DNA of 64,000 nucleotides from positions 124,001 to 188,000 of the forward strand of contig JAUWAB010000001.1 in the NCBI GenBank assembly GCA_030602265.1. The letters run 5' to 3'. The notes below the pieces were generated by a model that did no database searches, had not been told where the DNA came from, and worked only from the letters and a program-made list of their open reading frames with translations. Of this stretch, positions 57,951 to 64,000 are shown piece after piece. Source of the DNA: Prolixibacteraceae bacterium (GTDB taxonomy: Bacteria; Bacteroidota; Bacteroidia; Bacteroidales; Prolixibacteraceae). The position numbers were made by a program, and so were the translations under genes. The first letter of the stretch is position 1; each line of letters opens with the position of its first letter.

Positions 57951-58811
57951 ATGAAATTCAAGGGAAGGCGGCAGAGCAGCAATGTGGAGGATCTGCGCAG
58001 CGGAGGCGGAAGCCGGTCCATAGGATTTAAGGGCGGAATTGTCGGCACATTAGCCATTGCCCTGGTGATTTATCTTTTAGGAGGAAATCCCCTGGAAGTG
58101 CTCAACCTGATGAATGCAGGAGACCAGCAGGTTGGCACGGAAGCTCCGCTTTCGGCAAAGGATATGGAAATGGGCGAATTTGTGTCGGTTGTTCTGGCCG
58201 ATACAGAAGATGTCTGGAATCAGCAATTTGCCAAAATGGGATACCAGTACCGGGAACCCAAACTGGTGCTGTTCCGCTCAGCAGTACAGTCGGCCTGCGG
58301 GTATGCCCAGTCGGCCACGGGACCGTTTTATTGTCCGGGGGATGAAAAAGTCTACCTCGACCTCGACTTTCTGGAGACCCTTCAAGAAAGGCTGGGAGCG
58401 GAAGGTGATTTCGCGGTAGCCTACATCATCGCCCATGAGGTTGGCCACCATGTACAAAAACTTTTAGGAACCATGGAGATCCTCAATGATGCCCGTGCCC
58501 GGCGGGTCAATGAAAAAACATTGAACGAACTGACAGTCAGGCTGGAACTTCAGGCCGACTTCTTAGCAGGAGTTTGGGTACACCATGCCCAGAAGATGTT
58601 CGACATCCTGGAGGCCGGCGATCTGGAAGAAGCCCTGAATGCGGCAAGTGCCGTCGGGGACGACCGGATCCAGATGAAACAACAGGGCTATGTGGTACCC
58701 GACAGCTTTACCCACGGCACCTCAGCACAGCGCAAAAAATGGCTTAAGAAAGGCATCCAGACCGGCGATTATAATCAGGGAAATACTTTTGAACGGTCGG
58801 TGGTTCTGTAA
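57951..58811 (+). CDS. Neutral zinc metallopeptidase (YpfJ family)
   Basis: MKFKGRRQSSNVEDLRSGG, IIAHEVGHHVQKLLG. Confidence 0.95.
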   Translation: MKFKGRRQSSNVEDLRSGGGSRSIGFKGGIVGTLAIALVIYLLGGNPLEVLNLMNAGDQQVGTEAPLSAKDMEMGEFVSVVLADTEDVWNQQFAKMGYQYREPKLVLFRSAVQSACGYAQSATGPFYCPGDEKVYLDLDFLETLQERLGAEGDFAVAYIIAHEVGHHVQKLLGTMEILNDARARRVNEKTLNELTVRLELQADFLAGVWVHHAQKMFDILEAGDLEEALNAASAVGDDRIQMKQQGYVVPDSFTHGTSAQRKKWLKKGIQTGDYNQGNTFERSVVL

Positions 58812-58996
58812 CCACCTGAAATTAATATGAACCGGAATGTCTAATCCGGGAATATTAATCTGAATCAGCGTAATTGGCTGTAATCTTGATAAACGAAACA
58901 AATATTCATGCAAAAATTATCGAATTATTCAACAACCAGGCATATGCAGATAAGCCACCTGCACCCCCTTCACTTACCTTGAATACACTGATAGCG

Positions 58997-59028
58997 GATT
59001 TGTGTTTTCGTGCCTTTGTGGCAGCAAC
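58997..59028. repeat. Short CTTTGTGGC-type module I10
   Basis: tttgtgttttcgtgcctttgtggcagcaa. Confidence 0.5.
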
Positions 59029-59086
59029 ATCTTTTTTTATCTTCCCCCAAATTCGTTAATTTGCATCAGATTTAATCATAGGAGTT

Positions 59087-59662
59087 ATGACAACCTTACA
59101 GGAATTTTATAACAGCGGGCTTTTCACCTATGCCGTATTGCCCCTGCTGATTTTTTTCGCAAGAATCATGGACGTGACTATAGGTACCATGCGTATTGTA
59201 ATGGTTGCTAAGGGACAGAAATTCTGGGCACCGATCATGGGATTCTTCGAAGTACTGATTTGGATTATCACCATGAGCAAAGTGGTTCAGAACCTTGACA
59301 ACTGGCTTTGTTACGTTGGATACGCCGGCGGTTTCGCTACAGGCAACTGGGTGGGACTGATGCTTGAGGAAAAACTGGCTATGGGAGTAGTTAAAATCCA
59401 GATCATTACACGAAAGGAAGCTACGCAGCTCATTTCGGCACTGAAGGAAGCCGGTTATGGGATTACCCATCATGATGCACATGGCGCCAATTCTGTGGTC
59501 AGCATTATCCATAGTATTGTCAAACGTACTGATCTGGGAAAAGTTGAGGAGATCATTCGCACCTACAATCCCAAAGCCTTTTACTCCATCGAGGAAATCA
59601 AGTTTGTCAGTCAGGGTGTGTTCCCCATACAACCGGCAAGTCGATGGCGGAAGGGAAAGTGA
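59087..59662 (+). CDS. DUF2179/DUF5698 (UPF0316) membrane protein
   Basis: ARIMDVTIGTMRIVMVAKG; C-terminal DUF2179. Confidence 0.92.
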   Translation: MTTLQEFYNSGLFTYAVLPLLIFFARIMDVTIGTMRIVMVAKGQKFWAPIMGFFEVLIWIITMSKVVQNLDNWLCYVGYAGGFATGNWVGLMLEEKLAMGVVKIQIITRKEATQLISALKEAGYGITHHDAHGANSVVSIIHSIVKRTDLGKVEEIIRTYNPKAFYSIEEIKFVSQGVFPIQPASRWRKGK

Positions 59663-59741
59663 AGAGAAGATTAGAGGATTAGAGTCTTGAAGATTAGAAT
59701 AATAGAGACTAAAAGACGGCAGACATCAGACAACAGACCGG

Positions 59742-60069
59742 AGAGCAGAGGGCAGAGAGCAAGGAGCAAAGAGCAGAGAGCAGAGAGCAGAGAGCAAAGA
59801 GCAGAGAGCAGAGAGCAAGGAGCAAAGAGCAGAGAGCAGAGAGCAGAGAGCAAAGAGCAGAGAGCAGAGAGCAGAGAGCAATATGCAATGGAGAGAAATA
59901 CCTGTCCTGAGGAGATTGCTCCATAGGAGCAGAATATGGGTAGCAATAAAACGGCACCATTCTCCCTCACCCGATGCCAAAAGAGATAAACTGAGACGGT
60001 TAGCGGAGAGCAAAGAGCAAAGAGCAGAGAGCAAAGAGCAGAGGGCAGAGAGCAAAGAGCAGTAAGCAG
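59742..60069. repeat. Intergenic repeat island I11, AGAGCAG heptamer arrays
   Basis: 21 contiguous 7-mers 59742-59888, hairpin GCTCCATAGGAGC 59918-59930, 9 contiguous 7-mers 60007-60069. Confidence 0.95.
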
Positions 60070-60203
60070 TAAGTATAGGTAGAAGAGTCTGGCGTGGGCT
60101 AAGCTTGTGCTGATTTATGGTCAATACCTTCAGAGACTGGAAAACCGGCAACTGGTAAACTGTAAATTGTGACTGCAATCGTGACCTCTTTATGAAAAGC
60201 AGT

Positions 60204-60436
60204 GTAGGGGTGACCCATTGTATTTCGAATCCTGAAGGGATTTTCTGTGAATAACCGTGCGTTTAACGCACGGAGCCAGGCAAAACCCCTCCTCCCTCAC
60301 CCGCTGCAATAAGAGAAAAGACCAAATTAAAAAATAGCACAGAGGTCATAAAACTTTTAATCTTTGCGTCCCTGCACCTCTGCGAGAATAGAATCTTTGT
60401 GGCGCTTGGTGTCGTGGCGCCTTTGTGGCAAAAATC
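60204..60436. repeat. Intergenic repeat island I12 (inverted double hairpin + CTTTGTGGC module)
   Basis: gtaggggtgaccc; AATCCTGAAGGGATT...CCGTGCGTTTAACGCACGG; ctttgcgtccctgc...gcctttgtggcaaaaatccggatcac. Confidence 0.85.
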
Positions 60437-60570
60437 CGGATCACTCAAAACAAATACCGGGCAATCGCTGTTCATCACTAAGCAACGGGTACTTTACGTA
60501 TAACATTTTCAAAATGAAGCTGTTTAAGCACAATAGAATCAACCGAATTTGGCAAATAAAGTTATAGAAT

Positions 60571-61179
60571 ATGCAAAGATCTGGAATTCATTTCATATAC
60601 ATCACCGGAATATGGATGTTCCTTTTGCTGGCTCTCCCATCCGGAGTGCATGGCCAGGATGCGCAGTCATTTTACCAGAAATCTACCGGCACCAACCAGA
60701 CGGCGATGTGGATTCTGGGTTCGTGGGCGGCCGGGAATATGCTGATCAGCGGCATCGCGATGGGCAAAACAGAACGTTCAACCCGTTATTTTCACCAGAT
60801 GAACGTCATGTGGAATACCGTCAACATGGGCATCGCGGCATTCGGATTGTTGTCTCAGGCTCCGGAGTTTACCAGTCATGTACCTGACCTCGTGGCCAAC
60901 CACCGGAAAATGGAAAACCTTTATCTGATTAATTCAGGATTGGATATCCTCTACATCGCTGGTGGTGCCTATATGGTCCATCGGTCAGGAAACTCAACAA
61001 AAAGGCCTGAAATGCTGAAAGGATACGGACAATCGGTAATGCTTCAGGGGGGCTTCCTTTTGGTATTTGACACCGCCCTCTGGCTGATACAACGGGATCT
61101 GAGACTGAGCCAGACCTGGGACCTGGGCATGCTATCAACTCCCGGTTTTTCAGGATTCCAATTAACATTGAGCTTTTGA
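60571..61179 (+). CDS. Hypothetical membrane protein
   Basis: Signal peptide and several TM segments; no family recognised firmly. Confidence 0.75.
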   Translation: MQRSGIHFIYITGIWMFLLLALPSGVHGQDAQSFYQKSTGTNQTAMWILGSWAAGNMLISGIAMGKTERSTRYFHQMNVMWNTVNMGIAAFGLLSQAPEFTSHVPDLVANHRKMENLYLINSGLDILYIAGGAYMVHRSGNSTKRPEMLKGYGQSVMLQGGFLLVFDTALWLIQRDLRLSQTWDLGMLSTPGFSGFQLTLSF

Positions 61180-61398
61180 CCAGGTATCCCTGCCTGAAGC
61201 ATTAATCAAAAATTGCTGATATAACCTCACCGTTTTAGTCAGCCGCAGTAAATTCAAACAGTTTATCCAGCTTGCAGTAATAAGATTTCATTGACGACTT
61301 ACAATTCCTGACAACACTTTCTACTGCCACAACCGCCCTCACTGCTTGCGGACAGAACTATTCCAATGCCAGATGTTGATTCAGTATGCGAGGTAAGA

Positions 61399-62697
61399 CT
61401 ACTCTACTGCTTCACCAATCAGATCAAAATCTTCCGCATTCAGAATTTTAACCTGAACAAAATCGCCCGGTTTATGATCATGGGGTGAGGTAAAAATTAC
61501 TTCGCCATCCACTTCAGGTGAGTCAAAACGGGTTCGTCCAACAAAGTTTCCATCTTCCTTTCGGTCAACGATTACCTGAAATTTCAGGCCAATCTTATCC
61601 TCGTTCAGCTCGAGGGAAATCTGCTGCTGGATGGCCATGATCTCTTCCGCGCGGGCCTGTTTTACCTCTTCAGGAACATCATCCTCGTATTTTTGGTAGG
61701 CATAGGTACCCTCCTCGTGGGAGTACGGAAAAACTCCCAGCCGGTCGAAGCGTGTCTCTTCAACAAACCGTTTCAATTCATTAAAATCTTCCTCTGTTTC
61801 CCCCGGATAGCCCACCAGCATGGTTGTACGCAGGGCAACCCCCGGAACTTCTGTCTTCACCCTGCGGATCAATTCCTCTGTTTCAGTCCGCGTCACATGG
61901 CGGAGCATCCTTTTCAGAACAGGATCTGCGATATGCTGCAAAGGCATATCGAGATAGCGGCACACCTTGGGATTTTCCCGCATCACCGGAAGTATTTCAA
62001 ACGGAAATTTCGACGGATACAGATAATGAAGTCTGATCCATTCGATACCATCCACTTCAGAAACGGCGGTAATCAGGTCGGCCAGCCGGTTCTTGCCATA
62101 AAGGTCTATCCCATAGTAGGACAAATCCTGCGCGATGATCAGGATCTCCTTTACTCCCTTTTTGGCTAAATAACGGGCCTCCTTCACCAGGTCTTCCATT
62201 GTCCGGGACTTGTGTCTGCCGGTCATCATGGGAATGGCGCAGAAACCGCAAACCCGGTTACAACCTTCCGAAATCTTCAGATAGGCAAAATGCGTGGGTG
62301 TAGTTATCTTGCGCTCATAAATATATTCCGGGTGATAGGCGACCTTCAGTTCGTCGGCCATGGCCTTCAGGTCAAACTTGCCGAAATAGCGGTCCACTTC
62401 GGGAATTTCCGTCTCCAGATCTTTTTGATATCGCTCCGAAAGACAACCCATTACGTACAACTTCCCGATATCACCACGTGTTTTTGCTTCGGCATAATCG
62501 AGGATCATATCGATAGATTCCTGTTTGGCATCATGGATAAATCCGCAGGTGTTAATAACTACCGCGTCAAATCCGCCGCCATTGGCATCATGCACCACTT
62601 CCCATTTCCCGCGCTCCAGCTGGCTGAGCAGCACCTCCGAATCAACCAGGTTCTTGGAACAACCCATGGTGATGACGTTCACTTTTTTCTTGGACAT
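61399..62697 (-). CDS. rimO: Ribosomal protein S12 methylthiotransferase
   Basis: MGCSKNLVDSEVLLSQL, radical SAM SEGCNRVCGFCAIP, TRAM domain. Confidence 0.98.
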   Translation of the reverse strand: MSKKKVNVITMGCSKNLVDSEVLLSQLERGKWEVVHDANGGGFDAVVINTCGFIHDAKQESIDMILDYAEAKTRGDIGKLYVMGCLSERYQKDLETEIPEVDRYFGKFDLKAMADELKVAYHPEYIYERKITTPTHFAYLKISEGCNRVCGFCAIPMMTGRHKSRTMEDLVKEARYLAKKGVKEILIIAQDLSYYGIDLYGKNRLADLITAVSEVDGIEWIRLHYLYPSKFPFEILPVMRENPKVCRYLDMPLQHIADPVLKRMLRHVTRTETEELIRRVKTEVPGVALRTTMLVGYPGETEEDFNELKRFVEETRFDRLGVFPYSHEEGTYAYQKYEDDVPEEVKQARAEEIMAIQQQISLELNEDKIGLKFQVIVDRKEDGNFVGRTRFDSPEVDGEVIFTSPHDHKPGDFVQVKILNAEDFDLIGEAVE

Positions 62698-62740
62698 ACT
62701 TATTTAAATTGAGGGTACAAAGGTAATAAAAGACACAGAA

Positions 62741-62936
62741 GTTTTTTACCACCAAAGCATGAAGACGAGTTTCACGGAATAAGTCTAAAAGACAATAGAC
62801 TAAAAGACATCAGACATTAGACATCAGACATCAGACATCAGACCGATTCTGTTTGGCCAGTACTGTAAAATGAGTGCCCTTTGGTTTATAAGATTTGTCT
62901 ATCAGTCTATTGTCTGATGTCTCTTAGTCTTTAAAT
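62741..62936. repeat. Intergenic repeat island I13 with inverted heptamer/octamer arrays
   Basis: aagtctaaaagacaatagactaaaagacatcagacattagacatcagac... (62781-62844) and opposite-strand gtctatcagtctattgtctgatgtctcttagtcttta (62897-62933). Confidence 0.85.
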
Positions 62937-62944
62937 TTAAGAAT

Positions 62945-63820
62945 TTACTGCTTCGTTTTCAACGGATTATCCGCTTCATCATAAAATTGTTTCTGTAGTG
63001 CCGGGACCGCCGTATCGTTCTTCACGTTTCGGATGGTTTGTACCAGCTGGTCGACCAGGTGATTGAGGATCAGCTCCCCTGCCTGGGCATTGGATTTACT
63101 GCCGTCGCCGGAATAGTGGTTGGGATAGCGTGCATACCACCAGATCCCTGTATAGACCTTTGGCAGGTGCTTGAGGCGGTCGAGGTCAACGCCCGACTGT
63201 TGTCCGGCCCGGCCGGTATAAACCAGATCGGGCACGATGGCCATCATCAGTGAGGTTTCGCGGTTTCCGCCATGCTGATCGTACGGATCATGCTGGGTCA
63301 GGGCAACTGCCTTTTTCATCACTTCTGCATCATAGGTCGGCTGGAACCAATAGAGTGCATAATCACGCCGCTGGGAAAGCTGGGCCATGCCGAAATAGTT
63401 CAGAAATGCACTGTTGCCCCCGTGGCCGTTTACAATAATGATTTTCTTAAATCCATTGCGGTTCAGTTCGTCCAGGGTTTCCTGAAGCACTTTCCAGATA
63501 ATTTCCGGGGAATAGGCAATGGTGCCGGGCTGTTGCCGGGCTTCATTGATCTGGCTGAAATAGTACCACGGAAAAACCACTGTATACTCCTGTTCAGCAG
63601 CCCTGAGCGCCATTTCCCTGGCGGCATACAGGTCGGTGCCCAAAGGCAGGTGTGCCCCGTGTTTTTCGAAAACCCCGATGGGCAGGATGCAGGTCTCCGA
63701 ACTCTTTGCGACTGCCTGGATAAATTCAGGAGCAGTCAGTTCCTCCAGCTTGTACGGGATATTCTGGGCAGAAACGGCAATACCCATCAGGATAAAAACG
63801 GTAAATAGCAAATGTTTCAT
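62945..63820 (-). CDS. Creatininase family protein
   Basis: CILPIGVFEKHGAHLPLGTDLYAARE, IIVNGHGGNSAFLNYFG; signal peptide. Confidence 0.94.
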   Translation of the reverse strand: MKHLLFTVFILMGIAVSAQNIPYKLEELTAPEFIQAVAKSSETCILPIGVFEKHGAHLPLGTDLYAAREMALRAAEQEYTVVFPWYYFSQINEARQQPGTIAYSPEIIWKVLQETLDELNRNGFKKIIIVNGHGGNSAFLNYFGMAQLSQRRDYALYWFQPTYDAEVMKKAVALTQHDPYDQHGGNRETSLMMAIVPDLVYTGRAGQQSGVDLDRLKHLPKVYTGIWWYARYPNHYSGDGSKSNAQAGELILNHLVDQLVQTIRNVKNDTAVPALQKQFYDEADNPLKTKQ

Positions 63821-64000
63821 ACCTTATCTTTTAATGGTTTGATTATTATTAACGAAATCGTTTGATCAGCCCCTGGCGAATCCTATTCGGCTTAAAATTA
63901 TCAATTTTTCAAAAATCCTGTATGCCGGATTAGCAATTAAAACCTTACACAGAAAACGGTTTCCTTATCCGGAACTGAATGGACAGTCAGTGAGCCGCCA

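Noticed and set aside
59687-60178. ORFs 59687..59926(+), 59671..59970(-), 59726..60178(-) and 59883..60065(+)
   Set aside because: Translations are periodic artefacts of AGAGCAG heptamers (REQRAESREQ, SALCSLLSALCSLL).

Overview
64-kb window from a Bacteroidota chromosome, probably Bacteroidales-like. The phylum call rests on repeated TAnnTTTG promoter cores, a FeoA-FeoB fusion, GH92, NigD-like and PorE-like proteins, and the rny/zapA arrangement. About 52 protein-coding genes are well supported, with one tRNA-Arg(ACG) and several intrinsic terminators. Most of the gene content is core or housekeeping: bcp, recA, a thrA / ApgM-type kinase / thrC cluster, feoAB, folA/thyA, rny/zapA, rplS, prfC and rimO. 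I see no transposase, phage or CRISPR locus. The most unusual signal is non-coding. At least a dozen intergenic islands are built from short tandem repeats, mostly exact 7-mers (GNTTACY, GTCTRAT, GATAYTT, AGAGCAG) with some 8-mers (CTAATATT, GTCTTTTA). These are interleaved with hairpin modules (a two-hairpin element, a GGGCAAGCC palindrome) and a longer CTTTGTGGC-type module. Several islands overlap CDS 3' ends and produce spurious ORF extensions. Other points of interest are a GMC oxidoreductase / nine-CXXCH cytochrome operon, a degenerate-thioredoxin-glutaredoxin / thioredoxin lipoprotein / GroES operon, a cytoplasmic GH16-fold protein with N-terminal repeats and altered catalytic motif, a candidate sRNA convergent with feo, and a structured RNA between zapA and rny. 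Product calls come from reading the translations by eye; no database search was run.
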